A program made the position numbers and the translations under genes. From an uncultured Faecalicoccus sp. (lineage in GTDB: Bacteria > Bacillota_I > Bacilli_A > Erysipelotrichales > Erysipelotrichaceae), in NCBI GenBank assembly GCA_902497095.1, contig CABVDD010000003.1:8558-72557 (forward strand): a stretch of 64,000 bases of DNA, in the 5' to 3' direction. The notes below the pieces were generated by a model, which saw only the letters and a program-made list of their open reading frames with translations, was not told the origin of the DNA and did not search any database. Of this stretch, positions 26,229 through 34,404 are shown piece by piece. Every line of letters starts with the position of its first letter. Position 1 is the first letter of the stretch.

Positions 26229-28189
26229 GTAATGAACAAGAACAGAAAATCATTGAATTTGAAGAGTTGGAAAGTGAAGCCACTCATGTAGATCATTCAT
26301 ATACCGCCAATGATATTCAAGTATTAGAGGGCTTGGAGGCTGTTCGTCTAAGACCAGGTATGTATATCGGTTCAACAAGTGCCAGAGGTCTTCATCATTT
26401 GGTGTGGGAAATTGTTGATAATGGTATTGATGAAGCATTGGCAGGTTATGCCAATCAAATCGATGTTGTCATTGAAAAAGATAATGTGATCTCGGTACGT
26501 GATAACGGACGTGGTATGCCGGTAGGTATTCATGAAAAAACAGGAATCAGTGCTGTAGAAACAATCATGACCGTACTGCATGCCGGTGGTAAATTTGGCG
26601 GTGGTGCTTACAAGGTATCCGGTGGATTGCATGGTGTAGGTGCCAGTGTTGTAAATGCACTCAGTGAATGGCTGGAAGTCACAGTGTATCAGAATGGAAA
26701 CATTTATTTTATTCGTTTTGAAAATGGTGGGAATACAGTAGAGCCTTTAAAAATTATAGGAAAAACAGAAGAAACAGGAACTCTAGTTCGTTTTAAAGCA
26801 GATCCTACTATTTTTAAAGAAACTACAGTTTATGATTTTGATACGTTGAATGTTCGTTTACGTCAGCTTGCGTTTTTAAATAAAGATATTCGTTTGACCT
26901 TAACGGATGAAAGAAGTGAAGACGGACAGAAAGTAAATTATAAATATGAAGGCGGAATTATTGAATACGTCGAATATTTAAATAAAGGTAAAAAAACTTT
27001 GGGAGATAAAATCATTTATGTAGATGGTATGCAAGATCAGATTCTGGCAGAAGTGGCTTTACAATATAATGATGGTTATCAAAGTAATATTTATTCGTTC
27101 TGTAATAACATACATACTCATGAAGGTGGTTTCCATGAAGATGGTTTCCGTATGGCTTTGACTCGTGTTATCAATAATTATGCCAAAGAAAATAATTTAT
27201 TAAAAAAGGAAGAAACACTATCACAGGATGATGTAAAAGAAGGTTTGGTTGCGATTATTTCTATTAAACATCCAGATCCTCAGTACGAAGGACAGACAAA
27301 AACCAAGCTTGGAAATAGTGAAGTTCGAAAAATTGTATCCAGTATTGCCGGTGAGCAAATCAAGCGTTTCTTTTTAGAGAATCCTAATGATGCCAAGGCT
27401 ATTGTAGAAAAAGCAATCGTTGCCTCTAAAGCTCGTTTGGCGGCTAAAAAAGCCAGAGAGTTGACAAGACGAAAAAGTGCATTGGATGGTATCAGTTCAT
27501 TACCGGGAAAATTGACAGACTGTTCTTCAAAAGATGCCAGTGAATGTGAAATTTTTATTGTCGAGGGTGATTCTGCCGGTGGAAGTGCCAAGCAGGGACG
27601 AGATGCCAAAACACAGGCAATTTTACCACTTCGAGGCAAAATATTGAATGTAGAGAAAGCTCGTCAACATAGAATCTTTGAAAATCAGGAAATTCGCAGT
27701 ATGATCACGGCTTTTGGTTGTGGTATTCAAGATGAAGTAAACTTAGATAATTTGCGTTATCATAAAATTGTAATTATGACCGATGCCGATGTCGATGGAA
27801 GTCATATCTGTACATTGATGTTGACTTTCTTGTATCGTTTTATGCGTCCTGTTATTGAAAATGGATATGTGTATATTGCACAGCCACCTTTATATAAAGT
27901 ACAAAAAGGAAAGAAAATTGCGTATGCTTATAAAGAACAGGAAATGGATAAGCTTCGTGAAGAATTTAAAGATGGTTATAAAGTACAGCGTTATAAAGGT
28001 CTTGGTGAAATGGATGCCGAACAGCTGTGGGAAACAACTATGGATCCGGCACATCGTATTTTAAAACGTGTGACTATTGATGATGCCGTGGAAGCTGATA
28101 GTGTATTCTCAATGTTAATGGGAGAAGATGTAGACCCACGTCGTGAATTTATACAGGAAAATGCGGTTTACGCTAATTTGGATTATTAG
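26225..28189 (+). CDS. gyrB: DNA gyrase subunit B
   Basis: ATPase subunit of gyrase. The 654-residue protein shows the GHKL ATP site (LRPGMYIGST, VDNGIDEALAG, GRGMPVG, GGLHGVGASVVNALS), the TOPRIM EGDSAGGSAKQGRD, and DADVDGSHI. It ends in the conserved MGEDVDPRREFIQENA motif. It lies 9 bp before gyrA. Confidence 0.98.
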   Translation: MSNEQEQKIIEFEELESEATHVDHSYTANDIQVLEGLEAVRLRPGMYIGSTSARGLHHLVWEIVDNGIDEALAGYANQIDVVIEKDNVISVRDNGRGMPVGIHEKTGISAVETIMTVLHAGGKFGGGAYKVSGGLHGVGASVVNALSEWLEVTVYQNGNIYFIRFENGGNTVEPLKIIGKTEETGTLVRFKADPTIFKETTVYDFDTLNVRLRQLAFLNKDIRLTLTDERSEDGQKVNYKYEGGIIEYVEYLNKGKKTLGDKIIYVDGMQDQILAEVALQYNDGYQSNIYSFCNNIHTHEGGFHEDGFRMALTRVINNYAKENNLLKKEETLSQDDVKEGLVAIISIKHPDPQYEGQTKTKLGNSEVRKIVSSIAGEQIKRFFLENPNDAKAIVEKAIVASKARLAAKKARELTRRKSALDGISSLPGKLTDCSSKDASECEIFIVEGDSAGGSAKQGRDAKTQAILPLRGKILNVEKARQHRIFENQEIRSMITAFGCGIQDEVNLDNLRYHKIVIMTDADVDGSHICTLMLTFLYRFMRPVIENGYVYIAQPPLYKVQKGKKIAYAYKEQEMDKLREEFKDGYKVQRYKGLGEMDAEQLWETTMDPAHRILKRVTIDDAVEADSVFSMLMGEDVDPRREFIQENAVYANLDY

Positions 28190-28198
28190 GAGGTTTCT

Positions 28199-30655
28199 AT
28201 GGAAGACGAAAAAAAACAATATGATTACATAGAAGATGTAGAAATATCCAAGGAAATGCGTGAATCCTTCCTAGACTATTCTATGTCTGTTATAGTACAA
28301 CGTGCTTTGCCGGATGTTCGTGATGGAATGAAGCCGGTTCATCGTCGTATTTTACATGCGATGAATATGTTGGGAATCACCAGTGGTGTTGCCCATAAAA
28401 AAAGTGCACGTATCGTTGGTGAAGTTATTGGTAAATATCACCCACATGGTGATACGGCAGTTTATGATGCCATGGTTCGTATGGCACAAGATTTTTCATA
28501 TCGTTATCCATTGGTAGATGGTCATGGTAACTTTGGATCTTTAGATGGAGATGGAGCTGCGGCCATGCGATATACCGAAGCTCGTATGTCTAAGATTTCC
28601 ATGGAAATGATGCGTGATATTAATAAGGATACAGTAGATTTTGTTCCCAATTATGATGGAGAAGAAAGTGAACCTGTTGTTTTACCAAGTCGTATCCCTA
28701 ACCTTTTGATCAATGGTTCTGTAGGAATTGCGGTAGGTATGGCTACGAATATTCCACCTCATAACCTTGGTGAAACGATTCAAGCTATATTTCGAATTAT
28801 GGATGATCCAGATGTCAGTGTACCTGAATTGATGGAAGTGATAAAGGGACCGGATTTTCCTACCGGAGGTATCATTTTAGGCAGAAAAGGCATTCGTCAG
28901 GCGTATGAAACTGGTCGCGGATCGATTATGATTCGTTCTAAATATCGTATTGAAGAATTGGAAAATGGAAAGAAAAGAATCATCTTCTATGAAATTCCTT
29001 ATCAAGTTAATAAATTAAATTTGATCAAGAAGATGGCAGATTTAATTCGTGATAAAGAAATTCAAGGTGTTACTTATTTAAATGATGAAAGTAATCGTGA
29101 AGGTATTCGTATTGTCTTAGAATTAAAAAAAGATGTACAAGAAGAGGTTATCTTAAACCAATTGTTTCGTTTGACTCCATTGCAGACAAGTTTTGGAATC
29201 AACATGCTGGCATTGGAAAATGGAAGACCAAAACAACTTTCTTTAAAAGAAATTTTAAATGATTATTTAAACCATCAAGTAGAAGTCATTGTACGTAAGA
29301 CAAAATTTGATTTAAAGAAAGCCAAGGACAGAGCACATATCTTGGAAGGTTTGCGTATTGCGATGGATCATATTGATCAAGTAATACATTTGATTCGTTC
29401 CAGTAAAAAAGATGAAGCTGGTTTGATTAAAGATTTATGTGAAACATTTGGATTGACGGAAATTCAGGCAAAAGCCATTTTGGCAATGCAGTTAAGAAGA
29501 TTATCAGGATTGGAAAGAGATAAGATTGAAAAAGAATATCAGGAAATATTAATGACCATTGCGGATTTAGAAGATATTCTTGCAAATCATGATCGTGTGC
29601 TGCAGATCATTCGAGAAGATTTAACAGAAATCAATGAAAAATATGGTGATGATCGAAAAACTGAAATTAGTGATGCTTCTTTTGATATGGAAGATGAAGA
29701 TTTGATTCCTGTAGAAGACAGCATTATTATGTTGACAGAATCTGGGTATATTAAACGTCAGCCAGTGGATACATATCATACGCAGAATCGTGGAGGTCGT
29801 GGTATTAAATCATTGACATTGAATGAAGAAGATTCAATAGATACCTTAATTTCTATGTCAACACATGATTGGCTGTTACTATTTACGAATAAGGGCCGTG
29901 TTTATCGAATGAAAGGTTTCAATATTCCTACGGCATCTAGAACGGCTAAGGGATTGCCGATTATTAATCTTTTGACATTAGAAAAAGATGAAAAAGTAAA
30001 AGTATTACTTCCGATTCCTAAAGAACATGATCATATCAAAACATTACTGTTTGTGACAAAAAATGGAATTGCCAAACGAACAGCTTTAAATGAGTTTGAT
30101 AATATCAATCGAAATGGAAAAATCGCAATTAGCCTAAAAGAAGAAGATGAACTTGCTTTTGTTAAGGCAACTACTGGTGATGATGAAGTAATGATTGCCG
30201 GTTCTAATGGAAAAGCTGTACGATTTAAAGAAGATCAAATTCGTATTATGGGAAGAAGCGCAGCAGGTGTTTTAGGATTTAATTGTGATGGAAGCAGTGT
30301 TGTTGGTGTTTGTTTATCAAATGAAGGAAATACAGTTTTATCTGTAAGTGAAAATGGATATGGAAAACGAAGTGACTTTGAAGAATATCGTTTAACTTCC
30401 CGTGGTAAAAAAGGTGTACGTACTATAAATATTACAGAAAAGACAGGTAATTTAGTAAGTGTTAAAGCTGTCAATGGAGATGAAGATGCGATGATCGTAT
30501 CTAGTTCTGGAATCATGATTCGTATTTCATTGGCCAGTGTAGGTGTTTATGGACGTAATACACAAGGTATTAAATTAATTCATCTGACTGAAGGTTCTAA
30601 AGTAACAAAAGTGACTTTAGTTGATCATGAAGATGAAGAAACGCAGGAAGAATAG
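28199..30655 (+). CDS. gyrA: DNA gyrase subunit A
   Basis: DNA-breaking subunit of gyrase. The 818-residue protein has the quinolone-resistance region GKYHPHGDTAVYDAMVRMAQ, and the catalytic Tyr in AMRYTEARMS near 123. A coiled-coil gate and six-bladed C-terminal pinwheel follow, with the GyrA-box-like QNRGGRGIKS near 530. This motif separates GyrA from ParC. Confidence 0.98.
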   Translation: MEDEKKQYDYIEDVEISKEMRESFLDYSMSVIVQRALPDVRDGMKPVHRRILHAMNMLGITSGVAHKKSARIVGEVIGKYHPHGDTAVYDAMVRMAQDFSYRYPLVDGHGNFGSLDGDGAAAMRYTEARMSKISMEMMRDINKDTVDFVPNYDGEESEPVVLPSRIPNLLINGSVGIAVGMATNIPPHNLGETIQAIFRIMDDPDVSVPELMEVIKGPDFPTGGIILGRKGIRQAYETGRGSIMIRSKYRIEELENGKKRIIFYEIPYQVNKLNLIKKMADLIRDKEIQGVTYLNDESNREGIRIVLELKKDVQEEVILNQLFRLTPLQTSFGINMLALENGRPKQLSLKEILNDYLNHQVEVIVRKTKFDLKKAKDRAHILEGLRIAMDHIDQVIHLIRSSKKDEAGLIKDLCETFGLTEIQAKAILAMQLRRLSGLERDKIEKEYQEILMTIADLEDILANHDRVLQIIREDLTEINEKYGDDRKTEISDASFDMEDEDLIPVEDSIIMLTESGYIKRQPVDTYHTQNRGGRGIKSLTLNEEDSIDTLISMSTHDWLLLFTNKGRVYRMKGFNIPTASRTAKGLPIINLLTLEKDEKVKVLLPIPKEHDHIKTLLFVTKNGIAKRTALNEFDNINRNGKIAISLKEEDELAFVKATTGDDEVMIAGSNGKAVRFKEDQIRIMGRSAAGVLGFNCDGSSVVGVCLSNEGNTVLSVSENGYGKRSDFEEYRLTSRGKKGVRTINITEKTGNLVSVKAVNGDEDAMIVSSSGIMIRISLASVGVYGRNTQGIKLIHLTEGSKVTKVTLVDHEDEETQEE

Positions 30656-30662
30656 ATCCGAT

Positions 30663-30697
30663 GATCCTTATTGTCTATCGCAATAAGGATCTTTTTT
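30663..30697 (+). terminator. Terminator of the gyrase operon
   Basis: 11-bp perfect stem GATCCTTATTG/CAATAAGGATC with a 7-nt loop and six T. Confidence 0.92.
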
Positions 30698-30708
30698 AAG
30701 GAGATTAT

Positions 30709-31818
30709 ATGGAAAAGCTTACTGTTAAAAATAGCATATTGATTGGATTTACTTTATTTTCAATGTTTTTTGGAGCCGGAAATCTTATCTTCCCTCCACT
30801 ATTAGGTGCACAATCAGGATCATCTTTTGTGTTATCGATTCTTGGATTTTTATTGATGGCTGTCGTTGTTCCAAGTATTACAGTAATTGTGGTTGCCAAG
30901 CATCAAGGATTAAAAAATTTAACCGATCAGATTCATCCTTTGTTTACATTAGTTTTTGTAACATTGGTATATTTACTGATTGGTCCTTGTGTCGCCATAC
31001 CGCGAACCGCATCTACTTCTTTTGAAATGGCATTAGCTCCTTTGATACAAGAAGATAATCGTATATTGTTTCAAATAATATACTCGCTTTTGTTTTTTAC
31101 GTTAGCAGAATTTGTCGCATTAAAACCGAATAAGTTGAAAAATTTATTAGGTAAATTTATGACACCGGTATTGTTGATATTAATATTGATCGTATTTTTA
31201 GGTACAATTTTTATGTTACCGGCTAGTGTCGGTGCCCCTTATGCAAAATATGCAACATCTCCAGTTTTATCAGGTATTGTAGATGGTTATCAGACTATGG
31301 ATATTTTAGCTGCTTTAAATTTTGGCATTATCATAGCTATCAATATTCAAGATTTAGGCGTTAAAAACCAAAAAAGAGTTGCCATTGAAATTATGAAAGC
31401 AGGCCTTATAGCAGGTCTTTTGCTGGCGGTTGTTTATTGTGCTACAGGTTATGTAGGTATGCATACATCTGGTATGTTTGATCAAGTATCTAATGGGGCT
31501 CAAGTATTAGTATATGCCATAGAAAACAGTTTTGGATCTTTTGCACAAATACTAGTAGGTTTGATCTTCTTTATTGCATGTTTCAATGTGTGTACTGGTC
31601 TATTATCTTGTTGTGCACAATATTTTCAAGAACTTATACCAAAAATATCTTATAAAAAATGGTTATTTTTATTTGTGTTGTTCAGTTTTATTATTTCAAG
31701 TTTTGGTTTAGATTTTATTCTAAACATGTCTTTGCCTATTTTATCCATCATGTGTCCAATTGCGATTTTGATCGTTGTGTTTGGAATATTTAAAAAAACA
31801 AAGAATATCATAAAATAG
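30709..31818 (+). CDS. brnQ: Branched-chain amino acid transporter BrnQ family, C-terminally short
   Basis: LIVCS-family cation symporter for Leu/Ile/Val. The N terminus (FSMFFGAGNLIFPPLLG) and GPCVAIPRTASTSFEMA are the family signatures. About ten hydrophobic segments are seen in 369 residues, whereas BrnQ proteins are usually 430-450 residues with twelve. The last two segments appear to be missing; the protein ends in a Lys-rich tail. Only about 40 bp separate the stop from the serS promoter, so the missing part is not present out of frame. It could be a natural short form or an old truncation. A 12-bp palindrome AATCATATGATT follows the stop by 3 bp. Confidence 0.85.
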   Translation: MEKLTVKNSILIGFTLFSMFFGAGNLIFPPLLGAQSGSSFVLSILGFLLMAVVVPSITVIVVAKHQGLKNLTDQIHPLFTLVFVTLVYLLIGPCVAIPRTASTSFEMALAPLIQEDNRILFQIIYSLLFFTLAEFVALKPNKLKNLLGKFMTPVLLILILIVFLGTIFMLPASVGAPYAKYATSPVLSGIVDGYQTMDILAALNFGIIIAINIQDLGVKNQKRVAIEIMKAGLIAGLLLAVVYCATGYVGMHTSGMFDQVSNGAQVLVYAIENSFGSFAQILVGLIFFIACFNVCTGLLSCCAQYFQELIPKISYKKWLFLFVLFSFIISSFGLDFILNMSLPILSIMCPIAILIVVFGIFKKTKNIIK

Positions 31819-31862
31819 GAAAATCATATGATTATTTGAAATGAAAACTATTTGATTGAAAC

Positions 31863-31891
31863 TTGCACTATGAAAGAAAGAATGATATAAA
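31863..31891 (+). promoter_or_regulatory. Promoter of the T-box-serS unit
   Basis: TTGCAC and TATAAA with 17-bp spacing, giving a leader of about 245 nt before serS. Confidence 0.55.
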
Positions 31892-31939
31892 ATATACTGA
31901 AAACAATGAAAAGGAAAAGTACATTTATTTTTATTTTTT

Positions 31940-32118
31940 AGAGACGATATGGTTGGTGAAAATATCGATAATATAAATGGAAAAGCCCCTTTGAGTGAAA
32001 CAGGGAAAAAAGTATCTGTTTTCGGTACATACCGTTATCATGTCAAGAGATCTTATTTTTAAGATAAGAAGGGTGGCAACGCGAGACATCGTCCCTTTGT
32101 GGTACATGTCTCTTTTTT
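31940..32118 (+). promoter_or_regulatory. T-box leader (tRNA-Ser sensing) of serS
   Basis: The canonical T-box GGGTGGCAACGCG is at 32071-32083. It is preceded by hairpin ATCTTA/TAAGAT (about 32050-32066) and a stem I region containing GGTTGGTGAAAA near 31952. The terminator stem GAGACAT/ATGTCTC followed by six T is at 32083-32118. Uncharged tRNA-Ser would stabilise the antiterminator and turn on serS. The Ser specifier codon is probably TCT near 32015, but I could not fold stem I rigorously. Confidence 0.88.
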
Positions 32119-32143
32119 AATGGACAAAAGGAGGATATGAAAA

Positions 32144-33424
32144 ATGTTAGATATTAAGTTTGTCCGAGAAAATCCAGATTTGGTCAAGGAGAATATAAAG
32201 AAGAAATTCCAAGATGCTAAGATTCCTTTGGTTAATGAAGTGTTACAAGAAGATAAAGAACTTCGTCAGACACAACAACATGCCGATGATCTTCGTGGAC
32301 AAAGAAAATCCATTTCTAAACAAATTGGAGCTTTAATGGGACAAGGAAAAAAAGAAGAAGCTGAAGAAGTAAAACAGAAGGTAGCTTCTATAGCACAAGA
32401 ATTGGAAGCCTTGGAAGAAAAAGAAGATAGACTTAGAGAATCAGTCAAACAAAAAATGATGATGATTCCGAATATGATCGATGATAGTGTACCTATTGGT
32501 AAAGATGATTCTGAAAATGTTGAGTTAGAAAAATTTGGTGAACCGATCGTTCCAGCTTTTGAAATTCCTTATCATACAGAGATCATGGAACGATTGAATG
32601 GTATCGATTTGGATAGTGCTCGTAAAGTAGCTGGAAATGGTTTTTATTATTTAATGGGAGATATTGCCCGTTTACATTCTGCCATACTATCTTATGCACG
32701 TGACTTTATGATCAATAAAGGATTTACTTATTGCATTCCGCCATATATGATTCGTTCTGCCGTTGTCGATGGTGTTATGAGTTTTGCGGAAATGGAAGGT
32801 ATGATGTATAAAATAGAAGGTGAAGATCTATACTTGATTGGAACAAGTGAACATTCTATGATTGGAAAGTTCATTGATACGATCTTGGATGAAAAAGATC
32901 TTCCTTATACATACACATCTTTCTCTCCATGTTTTAGAAAAGAAAAAGGAGCTCATGGTATAGAAGAACGTGGTGTTTATAGAATTCATCAATTTGAAAA
33001 ACAAGAAATGATCGTGGTTTGTAAACCAGAAGAAAGCATGGAATGGTTCAAAAAATTATATATGAATACAGTTGAGTTTTTCAGATCTTTGGATGTACCT
33101 GTTAGAACATTAGAATGCTGCTCTGGGGACCTGGCAGATTTAAAATGTAAATCCGTTGATGTAGAAGCCTGGTCACCTAGACAGAAAAAATATTTTGAAG
33201 TAGGAAGCTGCTCAAATTTAACAGATGCGCAAGCCAGACGTCTACGTATTCGTGTTAAAGATGAAAAAGGAAATAAATATTTTGCTCATACACTAAACAA
33301 TACTTGTGTAGCTCCTCCACGTATGTTGATCGCATTCTTGGAAAATAACTTACAGGAAGATGGAAGTGTATTAATTCCAGAAGCTTTACAGCCTTATATG
33401 GGTGGAAAAAAGAAAATAGGATAG
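32144..33424 (+). CDS. serS: Seryl-tRNA synthetase
   Basis: Class II synthetase charging tRNA-Ser. The 426-residue protein begins MLDIKFVRENPDLVKENI, followed by a long antiparallel coiled-coil arm (about 30-100). The catalytic core has GTSEHSMIG (motif 2 region), SPCFRKEKGAHG and the motif 3 region LNNTCVAPPRMLIAFLEN. Regulated by the T-box upstream. Confidence 0.97.
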   Translation: MLDIKFVRENPDLVKENIKKKFQDAKIPLVNEVLQEDKELRQTQQHADDLRGQRKSISKQIGALMGQGKKEEAEEVKQKVASIAQELEALEEKEDRLRESVKQKMMMIPNMIDDSVPIGKDDSENVELEKFGEPIVPAFEIPYHTEIMERLNGIDLDSARKVAGNGFYYLMGDIARLHSAILSYARDFMINKGFTYCIPPYMIRSAVVDGVMSFAEMEGMMYKIEGEDLYLIGTSEHSMIGKFIDTILDEKDLPYTYTSFSPCFRKEKGAHGIEERGVYRIHQFEKQEMIVVCKPEESMEWFKKLYMNTVEFFRSLDVPVRTLECCSGDLADLKCKSVDVEAWSPRQKKYFEVGSCSNLTDAQARRLRIRVKDEKGNKYFAHTLNNTCVAPPRMLIAFLENNLQEDGSVLIPEALQPYMGGKKKIG

Positions 33425-33433
33425 TCTTATAAG

Positions 33434-33476
33434 CGATAATTATGAATTCATATGAATTTGTGATTATCGTTTTTTG
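33434..33476 (+). terminator. Terminator of serS with a palindromic loop
   Basis: CGATAAT/ATTATCG stem followed by T6. The loop contains a 14-bp palindrome AATTCATATGAATT (33445-33458), one of the TCATATGA elements concentrated in this region. Confidence 0.8.
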
Positions 33477-33510
33477 TTGTATGATAAGATTTATAAAAGG
33501 AGAATACATT

Positions 33511-33762
33511 ATGCTTGAATTTAAATACGACACTCAATTATTAATAGAAGGAAAGAATTTAGATGAAAATGAAATACATACTTACTTTTTAGAAAATTTT
33601 AAAGGAGATTGCTTGTTGGCAGTTGGTGATGATGAATTAATAAAGATTCATTTTCATACGAACGAACCATGGAAAGTATTAGAATATTGTGCCACTTTAG
33701 GAGAAATTTATGATATCGTAATTGAAGATATGGATCGACAATCAAGAGGATTAAAAGGATAA
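33511..33762 (+). CDS. Stand-alone FakA/YloV middle-domain-like protein
   Basis: An 83-residue protein preceded by AAAAGGAG. The sequence resembles the segment of fatty acid kinase FakA (YloV, DAK-phosphatase family) between its kinase and C-terminal domains: FKYDTQLLIEGKNLDENEI, then GDDELIKIHFHTNEPWKVLEYCATLGEI and IEDMDRQSRG, matching FakA's DxxxKVHVHT...GEL..IKIENMREQ pattern. FakA normally has YCTE at the start; here the Cys is Asp. The HxHT pair is kept. No kinase or DegV partner gene is in the window. The function is unknown. The start at 33511 is favoured by the ribosome site; an ATG at 33442 would run through the serS terminator. Confidence 0.7.
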   Translation: MLEFKYDTQLLIEGKNLDENEIHTYFLENFKGDCLLAVGDDELIKIHFHTNEPWKVLEYCATLGEIYDIVIEDMDRQSRGLKG

Positions 33763-33767
33763 ATTTG

Positions 33768-33795
33768 TTGAAAATGTAAATTCATATGATATAAT
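33768..33795 (+). promoter_or_regulatory. SRP RNA promoter
   Basis: TTGAAA and TATAAT with 16-bp spacing, starting the RNA near 33801. A TTCATATGAT element (33781-33790) fills the spacer and touches the -10, so a protein binding this motif could control or be excluded by transcription. Confidence 0.75.
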
Positions 33796-33800
33796 GAGAA

Positions 33801-33886
33801 AGCTACTACAATGATGTCAAATGAATCAGGTCAGGTCGGGAACGAAGCAGCCTTAAGTTTGCTCCATCATGTGTAGTAGTTTTTTT
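33801..33886 (+). ncRNA. ffs: Signal recognition particle RNA, small bacterial type
   Basis: Contains the conserved domain IV core CAGGTCAGGTCGGGAACGAAG followed by CAGCC (33828-33852), which binds Ffh. Outer complementary arms AGCTACTACA (33801-33810) and TGTAGTAG (33872-33879) close the hairpin, and a run of T ends transcription. Length of about 80 nt is the short form lacking an Alu domain. It lies upstream of tadA and dnaX, as in many Bacillota. Confidence 0.95.
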
Positions 33887-33903
33887 ATAGGAAAGTAAAT
33901 TAT

Positions 33904-34359
33904 ATGAATGATGAAAAATGGATGAAAGAAGCTATTAAGCAGGCAAAAGTTGCTGAAAATAAGGATGAAGTTCCAATAGGTTGTGTGATTGTAAAAGATG
34001 ATCAAATCATTGCTCGTGCTTATAATAAAAGAGAAATGAAACAACAATCTATCGCCCATGCAGAAATTTTAGCTATACAGAAAGCCTGTAAGAAATTAAA
34101 TACCTGGCGATTAGAAGGATGTACGTTATATGTTACCCTGGAGCCTTGTCCAATGTGTGCTGGTGCCATTATACAATCTAGGATAGAAAGAGTTGTATAT
34201 GGAGCATATGATCCCAAAGGGGGTTGTGCTGGTTCATGTACAAATCTGTTTGAAACAAGAGGGTTTAATCATTATCCAAAATATCAAGGTGGAATATTAG
34301 AAGAAAAGTGCTCAAGTCTTTTGAAGGAGTTTTTTAAACAGAAACGCAAGAAGGCTTGA
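33904..34359 (+). CDS. tadA: tRNA-specific adenosine(34) deaminase
   Basis: Converts A34 to inosine in tRNA-Arg(ACG). The 151-residue protein has the HAE zinc/catalytic motif (SIAHAEILAI near 53-62) and PCPMCAGAI with the two zinc Cys near 82-88. The family-typical KGGCAGSCTNLF follows. Confidence 0.95.
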   Translation: MNDEKWMKEAIKQAKVAENKDEVPIGCVIVKDDQIIARAYNKREMKQQSIAHAEILAIQKACKKLNTWRLEGCTLYVTLEPCPMCAGAIIQSRIERVVYGAYDPKGGCAGSCTNLFETRGFNHYPKYQGGILEEKCSSLLKEFFKQKRKKA

Positions 34360-34366
34360 GCCTTTA

Positions 34367-34375
34367 TGCTATAAT
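34367..34375 (+). promoter_or_regulatory. Extended -10 promoter before dnaX
   Basis: TGcTATAAT without a recognisable -35, 30 bp before the dnaX start. Confidence 0.5.
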
Positions 34376-34404
34376 GATAGAGCTAGAAAGTGAGGTCTGA
34401 ATGT

